Source of the DNA: Crossaster papposus
Taxonomy: Eukaryota > Echinodermata > Asteroidea > Velatida > Solasteridae
DNA: 64,000 bases
Assembly (NCBI GenBank): GCA_037893245.1
Contig: JBAIAA010000117.1
Location: 3,596,001-3,660,000, forward strand
Direction: 5' to 3'
Each line of letters starts with the position of its first letter. The stretch's first letter is position 1. Shown here one piece after another: positions 35,538 to 48,300 of this stretch. The notes beneath the pieces were generated by a model. That model ran no database searches, was not told the origin of the DNA, and was given only the letters and a program-made list of their open reading frames with translations. A program made the position numbers and the translations under genes.

Positions 35538-38500
35538 GCGACTGTGAGAGCAGTCACTGTGCAGAGCAGAATAGTGAGTGTTCCCATCACAGCTGTGACT
35601 AAGAGCTGTCACTGTGCTGAGCAGAATAGTGAGTGTTCACATCACTGTGTGACTGTGAGAGCAGTCACTATGCTGAGCTGAATAGTGAATGTTCCCGCCA
35701 CAGTGTGACTGAGAGCAGTCACTGTGCTGAGCAGAATAGTGAGTGTTCCCATCACAGTGTGACTGCGAGAGCATTCACTGTGCATAGCAGAATAGTGAGT
35801 GTTCACATCACAGTGTAACTGAGAGCTGTCACTGTGCTGAGCAGAATAGTGAGTGTTCCCACCACAGTGTGACTGTGAAAGCAGTCACTGTGCTGAGCAG
35901 AATAGTAAGTGTTTCCATCACAGTGTGACTGAGAGCTGTCAATGTGCTGAGCAGAATAGTGGGTGTTCCCATCACAGTGTGACTTAGAGCTCTCACTTTG
36001 CTAAGCAGAATAGTGAGTGTTCCCATTACAGTGTTACCGAGAGCAGTCACTTTGCTGAGCAGAATAGTGAGTGTTTCCATCACAGTGCGACTGTGAGAGC
36101 ATTCACTGTGCAGAGCAGAATAGTGAGTGTTCCCATCACAGTGTGACTGAGAGCTGTCAGTGTGCTGAGCAGAATAGTGAGTGTTCACATCACTGTGTGA
36201 CTGAGAGCAGTCACTGTGCTGAGCAGAATAGTGAGTGTTCCCATCACAGTGTGACTGAGAGCAGTCACTTGGCTGATCAGAATAGTGAGTGTTTTCTTTA
36301 CAATGTGACTGTGAGAGCAGTCACTGTGCTGAGCAGAATAGTGAGTGTTCCAATCACAGTATGGCTAAGAGCAGTCACTGTGCTGAGCAGAATAGTGAGT
36401 GTTCCCATCACAGTGTGACTGAAACAGTCACTGTGCTGAGCAGAATAGTGAATGTTCCCGCCACAGTGTGACTGAGAGCAGTCACTGTGCTGAGCAGAAC
36501 AGTGAGTGTTCCCATCACAGTGTGACCGAGAGCTCTCACTGTGCTGAGCAGCAGAGTGAGTGTTCCCATCACAGTGTGACTGAGAGCAGTCACTGTGCTG
36601 AGCAAAACAGTGAGTGTTCCCATCACAGTGTGACTTTGAGAGCATTCACTGTCCAGAGCAGAATAGTGAGTGTGACTTTGAGAGCAGTCACTGTGCTGGG
36701 CAGAATAGTGAGTGTTCTTATCACAGTGTGACTGAGAGCAGTCAATGTGCTGAACAGAATAGTGAGTGTTCCCATCACAGTGTGACTTAGAGCAGTCACT
36801 GTGCTGAGCAGAATAGTGAGTGTTCCTATCACAATGCGACTGTGAGAGCAGTCACTGTGCAGAGCAGAATAGTGAGTGTTCCCATCACAGCTGTGACTAA
36901 GAGCTGTCACTGTGCTGAGCAGAATAGTGAGTGTTCACATCACTGTGTGACTGAGAGCAGTCACTGTGCTGAGCAGAATAGTGAGTGTTCCAATCACAGT
37001 ATGGCTAAGAGCAGTCACTGTGCTGAGCAGAATAGTGAGTGTTCCCATCACAGTGTGACTGAAACAGTCACTGTGCTGAGCAGAATAGTGAATGTTCCCG
37101 CCACAGTGTGACTGAGAGCAGTCACTGTGCTGAGCAGAACAGTGAGTGTTCCCATCACAGTGTGACCGAGAGCTCTCACTCTGCTGAGCAGCAGAGTGAG
37201 TGTTCCCATCACAGTGTGACTGAGAGCAGTCACTGTGCTGAGCAAAATAGTGAGTGTTCCCATCACAGTGTGACTTTGAGAGCATTCACTGTCCAGAGCA
37301 GAATAGTGAGTGTGACTTTGAGAGCAGTCACTGTGCTGGGCAGAATAGTGAGTGTTCTTATCACAGTGTGACTGAGAGCAGTCAATGTGCTGAACAGAAT
37401 AGTGAGTGTTCCCATCACAGTGTGACTTAGAGCAGTCACTGTGCTGAGCAGAATAGTGAGTGTTCCTATCACAATGTGACTGTGAGAGCAGTCACTGTGC
37501 AGAGCAGAATAGTGAGTGTTCCCATCACAGCTGTGACTAAGAGCTGTCACTGTGCTGAGCAGAATAGTGAGTGTTCACATCACTGTGTGACTGTGAGAGC
37601 AGTCACTATGCTGAGCAGAATAGTAATTCTTTCCATCACAGTGTAACTGAGAGCTGTCATTGTACTGAGCAGAATAGTGGGTGTTCCCATCACAGTGTTA
37701 CTGAGAGCAGTCACTGTGCTGAGCAGAATAGTGAATGTTCCCATCACAGTGTGACTGTGAGAGCATTCACTGTGCTGAGCAGAATAGTGAGTGTTCCCGT
37801 CACAGTGTGACGGAGAGCTCTCACTGTGCTGAGCAGAATAGTGAGTGTTCCCATCACAGTGTGACTGAGAGCAGTCACTATGCTTAGCAGAATAGTAAGT
37901 GTTTCCATCACAGTGTGACTGAGAGCTGTCATTGTGCTGAGCAGAATAATGGGTGTTCCCATCACAGTGTGACTTAGAGCAGTCACTGTGCTGAGCAGAA
38001 TAGTGAGTGTTCCTATCACAATGCGACTGTGAGAGCAGTCACTGTGCAGAGCAGAATAGTGAGTGTTCCCATCACAGCTGTGACTAAGAGCTGTCACTGT
38101 GCTGAGCAGAATAGTGAGTGTTCACATCACTGTGTGACTGAGAGCAGTCACTGTGCTGAGCAGAATAGTGAGTGTTCCAATCACAGTATGGCTAAGAGCA
38201 GTCACTGTGCTGAGCAGAATAGTGAGTGTTCCTATCACAGTGTGACTGAAACAGTCACTGTGCTGAGCAGAATAGTGAGTGTTCCCATCACAGTGTGACT
38301 GAGAGCAGTCACTGTGCTGAGCAAAATAGTGAGTGTTCCCATCACAGTGTGACTTTGAGAGCATTCACTATCCAGAGCAGAATAGTGAGTGTGACTTTGA
38401 GAGCAGTCACTGTGCTGGGCAGAATAGTGAGTGTTCTTATCACAGTGTGACTGAGAGCAGTCAATGTGCTGAACAGAATAGTGAGTGTTCCCATCACAGT

Positions 38501-41500
38501 GTGACTTAGAGCAGTCACTGTGCTGAGCAGAATAGTGAGTGTTCCTATCACAATGCGACTGTGAGAGCAGTCACTGTGCAGAGCAGAATAGTGAGTGTTC
38601 CCATCACAGCTGTGACTAAGAGCTGTCACTGTGCTGAGCAGAATAGTGAGTGTTCACATCACTGTGTGACTGTGAGAGCAGTCACTATGCTGAGCAGAAT
38701 AGTAATTGTTTCCATCACAGTGTAACTGAGAGCTGTCATTGTACTGAGCAGAATAGTGGGTGTTCCCATCACAGTGTTACTGAGAGCAGTCACTGTGCTG
38801 AGCAGAATAGTGAGTGTTCCTATCACAATGCGACTGTGAGAGCAGTCACTGTGCAGAGCAGAATAGTGAGTGTTCCCATCACAGCTGTGACTAAGAGCTG
38901 TCACTGTGCTGAGCAGAATAGTGAGTGTTCACATCACTGTGTGACTGTGAGAGCAGTCACTATGCTGAGCTGAATAGTGAATGTTCCCGCCACAGTGTGA
39001 CTGAGAGCAGTCACTGTGCTGAGCAGAATAGTGAGTGTTCCCATCACAGTGTGACTGCGAGAGCATTCACTGTGCATAGCAGAATAGTGAGTGTTCACAT
39101 CACAGTGTAACTGAGAGCTGTCACTGTGCTGAGCAGAATAGTGAGTGTTCCCACCACAGTGTGACTGTGAAAGCAGTCACTGTGCTGAGCAGAATAGTAA
39201 GTGTTTCCATCACAGTGTGACTGAGAGCTGTCAATGTGCTGAGCAGAATAGTGGGTGTTCCCATCACAGTGTGACTTAGAGCTCTCACTTTGCTAAGCAG
39301 AATAGTGAGTGTTCCCATTACAGTGTTACCGAGAGCAGTCACTTTGCTGAGCAGAATAGTGAGTGTTTCCATCACAGTGCGACTGTGAGAGCATTCACTG
39401 TGCAGAGCAGAATAGTGAGTGTTCCCATCACAGTGTGACTGAGAGCTGTCAGTGTGCTGAGCAGAATAGTGAGTGTTCACATCACTGTGTGACTGAGAGC
39501 AGTCACTGTGCTGAGCAGAATAGTGAGTGTTCCCATCACAGTGTGACTGAGAGCAGTCACTTGGCTGATCAGAATAGTGAGTGTTTTCTTTACAATGTGA
39601 CTGTGAGAGCAGTCACTGTGCTGAGCAGAATAGTGAGTGTTCCAATCACAGTATGGCTAAGAGCAGTCACTGTGCTGAGCAGAATAGTGAGTGTTCCCAT
39701 CACAGTGTGACTGAAACAGTCACTGTGCTGAGCAGAATAGTGAATGTTCCCGCCACAGTGTGACTGAGAGCAGTCACTGTGCTGAGCAGAACAGTGAGTG
39801 TTCCCATCACAGTGTGACCGAGAGCTCTCACTGTGCTGAGCAGCAGAGTGAGTGTTCCCATCACAGTGTGACTGAGAGCAGTCACTGTGCTGAGCAAAAC
39901 AGTGAGTGTTCCCATCACAGTGTGACTTTGAGAGCATTCACTGTCCAGAGCAGAATAGTGAGTGTGACTTTGAGAGCAGTCACTGTGCTGGGCAGAATAG
40001 TGAGTGTTCTTATCACAGTGTGACTGAGAGCAGTCAATGTGCTGAACAGAATAGTGAGTGTTCCCATCACAGTGTGACTTAGAGCAGTCACTGTGCTGAG
40101 CAGAATAGTGAGTGTTCCTATCACAATGCGACTGTGAGAGCAGTCACTGTGCAGAGCAGAATAGTGAGTGTTCCCATCACAGCTGTGACTAAGAGCTGTC
40201 ACTGTGCTGAGCAGAATAGTGAGTGTTCACATCACTGTGTGACTGAGAGCAGTCACTGTGCTGAGCAGAATAGTGAGTGTTCCAATCACAGTATGGCTAA
40301 GAGCAGTCACTGTGCTGAGCAGAATAGTGAGTGTTCCCATCACAGTGTGACTGAAACAGTCACTGTGCTGAGCAGAATAGTGAATGTTCCCGCCACAGTG
40401 TGACTGAGAGCAGTCACTGTGCTGAGCAGAACAGTGAGTGTTCCCATCACAGTGTGACCGAGAGCTCTCACTCTGCTGAGCAGCAGAGTGAGTGTTCCCA
40501 TCACAGTGTGACTGAGAGCAGTCACTGTGCTGAGCAAAATAGTGAGTGTTCCCATCACAGTGTGACTTTGAGAGCATTCACTGTCCAGAGCAGAATAGTG
40601 AGTGTGACTTTGAGAGCAGTCACTGTGCTGGGCAGAATAGTGAGTGTTCTTATCACAGTGTGACTGAGAGCAGTCAATGTGCTGAACAGAATAGTGAGTG
40701 TTCCCATCACAGTGTGACTTAGAGCAGTCACTGTGCTGAGCAGAATAGTGAGTGTTCCTATCACAATGTGACTGTGAGAGCAGTCACTGTGCAGAGCAGA
40801 ATAGTGAGTGTTCCCATCACAGCTGTGACTAAGAGCTGTCACTGTGCTGAGCAGAATAGTGAGTGTTCACATCACTGTGTGACTGTGAGAGCAGTCACTA
40901 TGCTGAGCAGAATAGTAATTCTTTCCATCACAGTGTAACTGAGAGCTGTCATTGTACTGAGCAGAATAGTGGGTGTTCCCATCACAGTGTTACTGAGAGC
41001 AGTCACTGTGCTGAGCAGAATAGTGAATGTTCCCATCACAGTGTGACTGTGAGAGCATTCACTGTGCTGAGCAGAATAGTGAGTGTTCCCGTCACAGTGT
41101 GACGGAGAGCTCTCACTGTGCTGAGCAGAATAGTGAGTGTTCCCATCACAGTGTGACTGAGAGCAGTCACTATGCTTAGCAGAATAGTAAGTGTTTCCAT
41201 CACAGTGTGACTGAGAGCTGTCATTGTGCTGAGCAGAATAATGGGTGTTCCCATCACAGTGTGACTTAGAGCAGTCACTGTGCTGAGCAGAATAGTGAGT
41301 GTTCCTATCACAATGCGACTGTGAGAGCAGTCACTGTGCAGAGCAGAATAGTGAGTGTTCCCATCACAGCTGTGACTAAGAGCTGTCACTGTGCTGAGCA
41401 GAATAGTGAGTGTTCACATCACTGTGTGACTGAGAGCAGTCACTGTGCTGAGCAGAATAGTGAGTGTTCCAATCACAGTATGGCTAAGAGCAGTCACTGT

Positions 41501-43570
41501 GCTGAGCAGAATAGTGAGTGTTCCTATCACAGTGTGACTGAAACAGTCACTGTGCTGAGCAGAATAGTGAGTGTTCCCATCACAGTGTGACTGAGAGCAG
41601 TCACTGTGCTGAGCAAAATAGTGAGTGTTCCCATCACAGTGTGACTTTGAGAGCATTCACTGTCCAGAGCAGAATAGTGAGTGTGACTTTGAGAGCAGTC
41701 ACTGTGCTGGGCAGAATAGTGAGTGTTCTTATCACAGTGTGACTGAGAGCAGTCAATGTGCTGAACAGAATAGTGAGTGTTCCCATCACAGTGTGACTTA
41801 GAGCAGTCACTGTGCTGAGCAGAATAGTGAGTGTTCCTATCACAATGCGACTGTGAGAGCAGTCACTGTGCAGAGCAGAATAGTGAGTGTTCCCATCACA
41901 GCTGTGACTAAGAGCTGTCACTGTGCTGAGCAGAATAGTGAGTGTTCACATCACTGTGTGACTGTGAGAGCAGTCACTATGCTGAGCAGAATAGTAATTG
42001 TTTCCATCACAGTGTAACTGAGAGCTGTCATTGTACTGAGCAGAATAGTGGGTGTTCCCATCACAGTGTTACTGAGAGCAGTCACTGTGCTGAGCAGAAT
42101 AGTGAGTGTTCCTATCACAATGCGACTGTGAGAGCAGTCACTGTGCAGAGCAGAATAGTGAGTGTTCCCATCACAGCTGTGACTAAGAGCTGTCACTGTG
42201 CTGAGCAGAATAGTGAGTGTTCACATCACTGTGTGACTGTGAGAGCAGTCACTATGCTGAGCTGAATAGTGAATGTTCCCGCCACAGTGTGACTGAGAGC
42301 AGTCACTGTGCTGAGCAGAATAGTGAGTGTTCCCATCACAGTGTGACTGCGAGAGCATTCACTGTGCATAGCAGAATAGTGAGTGTTCACATCACAGTGT
42401 AACTGAGAGCTGTCACTGTGCTGAGCAGAATAGTGAGTGTTCCCACCACAGTGTGACTGTGAAAGCAGTCACTGTGCTGAGCAGAATAGTAAGTGTTTCC
42501 ATCACAGTGTGACTGAGAGCTGTCAATGTGCTGAGCAGAATAGTGGGTGTTCCCATCACAGTGTGACTTAGAGCTCTCACTTTGCTAAGCAGAATAGTGA
42601 GTGTTCCCATTACAGTGTTACCGAGAGCAGTCACTTTGCTGAGCAGAATAGTGAGTGTTTCCATCACAGTGCGACTGTGAGAGCATTCACTGTGCAGAGC
42701 AGAATAGTGAGTGTTCCCATCACAGTGTGACTGAGAGCTGTCAGTGTGCTGAGCAGAATAGTGAGTGTTCACATCACTGTGTGACTGAGAGCAGTCACTG
42801 TGCTGAGCAGAATAGTGAGTGTTCCCATCACAGTGTGACTGAGAGCAGTCACTTGGCTGATCAGAATAGTGAGTGTTTTCTTTACAATGTGACTGTGAGA
42901 GCAGTCACTGTGCTGAGCAGAATAGTGAGTGTTCCAATCACAGTATGGCTAAGAGCAGTCACTGTGCTGAGCAGAATAGTGAGTGTTCCCATCACAGTGT
43001 GACTGAAACAGTCACTGTGCTGAGCAGAATAGTGAATGTTCCCGCCACAGTGTGACTGAGAGCAGTCACTGTGCTGAGCAGAACAGTGAGTGTTCCCATC
43101 ACAGTGTGACCGAGAGCTCTCACTGTGCTGAGCAGCAGAGTGAGTGTTCCCATCACAGTGTGACTGAGAGCAGTCACTGTGCTGAGCAAAACAGTGAGTG
43201 TTCCCATCACAGTGTGACTTTGAGAGCATTCACTGTCCAGAGCAGAATAGTGAGTGTGACTTTGAGAGCAGTCACTGTGCTGGGCAGAATAGTGAGTGTT
43301 CTTATCACAGTGTGACTGAGAGCAGTCAATGTGCTGAACAGAATAGTGAGTGTTCCCATCACAGTGTGACTTAGAGCAGTCACTGTGCTGAGCAGAATAG
43401 TGAGTGTTCCTATCACAATGCGACTGTGAGAGCAGTCACTGTGCAGAGCAGAATAGTGAGTGTTCCCATCACAGCTGTGACTAAGAGCTGTCACTGTGCT
43501 GAGCAGAATAGTGAGTGTTCACATCACTGTGTGACTGAGAGCAGTCACTGTGCTGAGCAGAATAGTGAGT
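35330..43570. repeat. 3,292-bp tandem repeat, about 2.5 units
   Basis: Divider starts 36630, 37270 and 38349 recur at 39922, 40562 and 41641, and the first again at 43214, each 3,292 bp on (640+1079+1573). The match begins near 35.33 kb and fails near 43.57 kb, where a CCAATCAC unit end is replaced by CCCATCAC. The first unit carries the private CACTATCC at about 38370. GTGACGGAGAGC occurs at 37807 and 41099, marking the lineage. Confidence 0.9.
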
Positions 43571-43692
43571 GTTCCCATCACAGTGTGACTGAGAGCAGTC
43601 ACTGTGCTGAGCAGAATAGTGAGTGTTCCCATCACAGTGTGACTGAGAGCTGTCAATATGCTGAGCAGAATAGTTAGTGTTCCCATCACAGT
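43214..43692. repeat. 479-bp module, the shortest
   Basis: This equals the 587-bp form at 15015 without its last two 54-bp units (the GACCGAGAGCTCTC and GAGCAAAATAG units): AATAGTTAG near 43672 runs directly into the next divider. The second copy is 49745-50223. The third member of the 6,531-bp series, 56276-56862, keeps the two units. Confidence 0.88.
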
Positions 43693-45032
43693 GTGACTTT
43701 GAGAGCATTCACTGTCCAGAGCAGAATAGTGAGTGTGACTTTGAGAGCAGTCACTGTGCTGGGCAGAATAGTGAGTGTTCTTATCACAGTGTGACTGAGT
43801 GCAGTCAATGTGCTGAACAGAATAGTGAGTGTTCCCATCACAGTGTGACTTAGAGCAGTCACTGTGCTGAGCAGAATAGTGAGTGTTCCTATCACAATGC
43901 GACTGTGAGGGCAGTCACTATGCAGAGCAGAATAGTGAGTGTTCCCATCACAGCTGTGACTAAGAGCTGTCACTGTGCTGAGCAGAATAGTGAGTGTTCA
44001 AATCACTGTGTGACTGAGAGCAGTCACTGTGCTGAGCAGAATAGTGAGTGTTCCAATCACAGTATGGCTAAGAGCAGTCACTGTGCTGAGCAGAATAGTG
44101 AGTGTTCCCATCACAGTGTGACTGAAACAGTCACTGTGCTGAGCAGAATAGTGAATGTTCCCGCCACAGTGTGACTGAGAGCAGTCACTGTGCTGAGCAG
44201 AACAGTGAGTGTTCCCATCACAGTGTGACCGAGAGCTCTCACTGTGCTGAGCAGCAGAGTGAGTGTTCCCATCACAGTGTGACTGAGAGCAGTCACTGTG
44301 CTGAGCAAAATAGTGAGTGTTCCCATCACAGTGTGACTTTGAGAGCATTCACTGTCCAGAGCAGAATAGTGAGTGTGACTTTGAGAGCAGTCACTGTGCT
44401 GGGCAGAATAGTGAGTGTTCTTATCACAGTGTGACTGAGAGCAGTCAATGTGCTGAACAGAATAGTGAGTGTTCCCATCACAGTGTGACTTAGAGCAGTC
44501 ACTGTGCTGAGCAGAATAGTGAGTGTTCCTATCACAATGCGACTGTGAGAGCAGTCACTGTGCAGAGCAGAATAGTGAGTGTTCCCATCACAGCTGTGAC
44601 TAAGAGCTGTCACTGTGCTGAGCAGAATAGTGAGTGTTCACATCACTGTGTGACTGTGAGAGCAGTCACTATGCTGAGCAGAATAGTAATTGTTTCCATC
44701 ACAGTGTAACTGAGAGCTGTCATTGTACTGAGCAGAATAGTGGGTGTTCCCATCACAGTGTTACTGAGAGCAGTCACTGTGCTGAGCAGAATAGTGAGTG
44801 TTCCTATCACAATGCGACTGTGAGAGCAGTCACTGTGCAGAGCAGAATAGTGAGTGTTCCCATCACAGCTGTGACTAAGAGCTGTCACTGTGCTGAGCAG
44901 AATAGTGAGTGTTCACATCACTGTGTGACTGAGAGCAGTCACTGTGCTGAGCAGAATAGTGAGTGTTCCAATCACAGTATGGCTAAGAGCTGTCACTGTG
45001 CTGAGCAGAATAGTGAGTGTTCACATCACTGT

Positions 45033-45360
45033 GTGACTGTGAGAGCAGTCACTATGCTGAGCAGAATAGTAATTCTTTCCATCACAGTGTAACTGAGAGC
45101 TGTCATTGTACTGAGCAGAATAGTGGGTGTTCCCATCACAGTGTTACTGAGAGCAGTCACTGTGCTGAGCAGAATAGTGAGTGTTCACATCACTGTGTGA
45201 CTGTGAGAGCAGTCACTATGCTGAGCAGAATAGTAATTGTTTCCATCACAGTGTAACTGAGAGCTGTCATTGTACTGAGCAGAATAGTGGGTGTTCCCAT
45301 CACAGTGTTACTGAGAGCAGTCACTGTGCTGAGCAGAATAGTGAGTGTTCCTATCACAAT
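45033..45360. repeat. 164-bp triplet doublet, second instance
   Basis: Copies at 45033 and 45197, again with AATTCTTTCC in the first and AATTGTTTCC in the second. It sits inside the 2,120-bp module starting at 44333. Confidence 0.88.
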
Positions 45361-48300
45361 GCGACTGTGAGAGCAGTCACTGTGCAGAGCAGAATAGTGA
45401 GTGTTCCCATCACAGCTGTGACTAAGAGCTGTCACTGTGCTGAGCAGAATAGTGAGTGTTCACATTACTGTGTGACTGTGAGAGCAGTCACTATGCTGAG
45501 CTGAATAGTGAATGTTCCCGCCACAGTGTGACTGAGAGCAGTCACTGTGCTGAGCAGAATAGTGAGTGTTCCCATCACAGTGTGACTGCGAGAGCATTCA
45601 CTGTGCATAGCAGAATAGTGAGTGTTCACATCACAGTGTAACTGAGAGCTGTCACTGTGCTGAGCAGAATAGTGAGTGTTCCCACCACAGTGTGACTGTG
45701 AAAGCAGTCACTGTGCTGAGCAGAATAGTAAGTGTTTCCATCACAGTGTGACTGAGAGCTGTCAATGTGCTGAGCAGAATAGTGGGTGTTCCCATCACAG
45801 TGTGACTTAGAGCTCTCACTTTGCTAAGCAGAATAGTGAGTGTTCCCATTACAGTGTTACCGAGAGCAGTCACTTTGCTGAGCAGAATAGTGAGTGTTTC
45901 CATCACAGTGCGACTGTGAGAGCATTCACTGTGCAGAGCAGAATAGTGAGTGTTCCCATCACAGTGTGACTGAGAGCTGTCAGTGTGCTGAGCAGAATAG
46001 TGAGTGTTCACATCACTGTGTGACTGAGAGCAGTCACTGTGCTGAGCAGAATAGTGAGTGTTCCCATCACAGTGTGACTGAGAGCAGTCACTTGGCTGAT
46101 CAGAATAGTGAGTGTTTTCTTTACAATGTGACTGTGAGAGCAGTCACTGTGCTGAGCAGAATAGTGAGTGTTCCAATCACAGTATGGCTAAGAGCAGTCA
46201 CTGTGCTGAGCAGAATAGTGAGTGTTCCCATCACAGTGTGACTGAAACAGTCACTGTGCTGAGCAGAATAGTGAATGTTCCCGCCACAGTGTGACTGAGA
46301 GCAGTCACTGTGCTGAGCAGAACAGTGAGTGTTCCCATCACAGTGTGACCGAGAGCTCTCACTGTGCTGAGCAGCAGAGTGAGTGTTCCCATCACAGTGT
46401 GACTGAGAGCAGTCACTGTGCTGAGCAAAACAGTGAGTGTTCCCATCACAGTGTGACTTTGAGAGCATTCACTGTCCAGAGCAGAATAGTGAGTGTGACT
46501 TTGAGAGCAGTCACTGTGCTGGGCAGAATAGTGAGTGTTCTTATCACAGTGTGACTGAGAGCAGTCAATGTGCTGAACAGAATAGTGAGTGTTCCCATCA
46601 CAGTGTGACTTAGAGCAGTCACTGTGCTGAGCAGAATAGTGAGTGTTCCTATCACAATGCGACTGTGAGAGCAGTCACTGTGCAGAGCAGAATAGTGAGT
46701 GTTCCCATCACAGCTGTGACTAAGAGCTGTCACTGTGCTGAGCAGAATAGTGAGTGTTCACATCACTGTGTGACTGAGAGCAGTCACTGTGCTGAGCAGA
46801 ATAGTGAGTGTTCCAATCACAGTATGGCTAAGAGCAGTCACTGTGCTGAGCAGAATAGTGAGTGTTCCCATCACAGTGTGACTGAAACAGTCACTGTGCT
46901 GAGCAGAATAGTGAATGTTCCCGCCACAGTGTGACTGAGAGCAGTCACTGTGCTGAGCAGAACAGTGAGTGTTCCCATCACAGTGTGACCGAGAGCTCTC
47001 ACTCTGCTGAGCAGCAGAGTGAGTGTTCCCATCACAGTGTGACTGAGAGCAGTCACTGTGCTGAGCAAAATAGTGAGTGTTCCCATCACAGTGTGACTTT
47101 GAGAGCATTCACTGTCCAGAGCAGAATAGTGAGTGTGACTTTGAGAGCAGTCACTGTGCTGGGCAGAATAGTGAGTGTTCTTATCACAGTGTGACTGAGA
47201 GCAGTCAATGTGCTGAACAGAATAGTGAGTGTTCCCATCACAGTGTGACTTAGAGCAGTCACTGTGCTGAGCAGAATAGTGAGTGTTCCTATCACAATGT
47301 GACTGTGAGAGCAGTCACTGTGCAGAGCAGAATAGTGAGTGTTCCCATCACAGCTGTGACTAAGAGCTGTCACTGTGCTGAGCAGAATAGTGAGTGTTCA
47401 CATCACTGTGTGACTGTGAGAGCAGTCACTATGCTGAGCAGAATAGTAATTCTTTCCATCACAGTGTAACTGAGAGCTGTCATTGTACTGAGCAGAATAG
47501 TGGGTGTTCCCATCACAGTGTTACTGAGAGCAGTCACTGTGCTGAGCAGAATAGTGAATGTTCCCATCACAGTGTGACTGTGAGAGCATTCACTGTGCTG
47601 AGCAGAATAGTGAGTGTTCCCGTCACAGTGTGACGGAGAGCTCTCACTGTGCTGAGCAGAATAGTGAGTGTTCCCATCACAGTGTGACTGAGAGCAGTCA
47701 CTATGCTTAGCAGAATAGTAAGTGTTTCCATCACAGTGTGACTGAGAGCTGTCATTGTGCTGAGCAGAATAATGGGTGTTCCCATCACAGTGTGACTTAG
47801 AGCAGTCACTGTGCTGAGCAGAATAGTGAGTGTTCCTATCACAATGCGACTGTGAGAGCAGTCACTGTGCAGAGCAGAATAGTGAGTGTTCCCATCACAG
47901 CTGTGACTAAGAGCTGTCACTGTGCTGAGCAGAATAGTGAGTGTTCACATCACTGTGTGACTGAGAGCAGTCACTGTGCTGAGCAGAATAGTGAGTGTTC
48001 CAATCACAGTATGGCTAAGAGCAGTCACTGTGCTGAGCAGAATAGTGAGTGTTCCTATCACAGTGTGACTGAAACAGTCACTGTGCTGAGCAGAATAGTG
48101 AGTGTTCCCATCACAGTGTGACTGAGAGCAGTCACTGTGCTGAGCAAAATAGTGAGTGTTCCCATCACAGTGTGACTTTGAGAGCATTCACTGTCCAGAG
48201 CAGAATAGTGAGTGTGACTTTGAGAGCAGTCACTGTGCTGGGCAGAATAGTGAGTGTTCTTATCACAGTGTGACTGAGAGCAGTCAATGTGCTGAACAGA

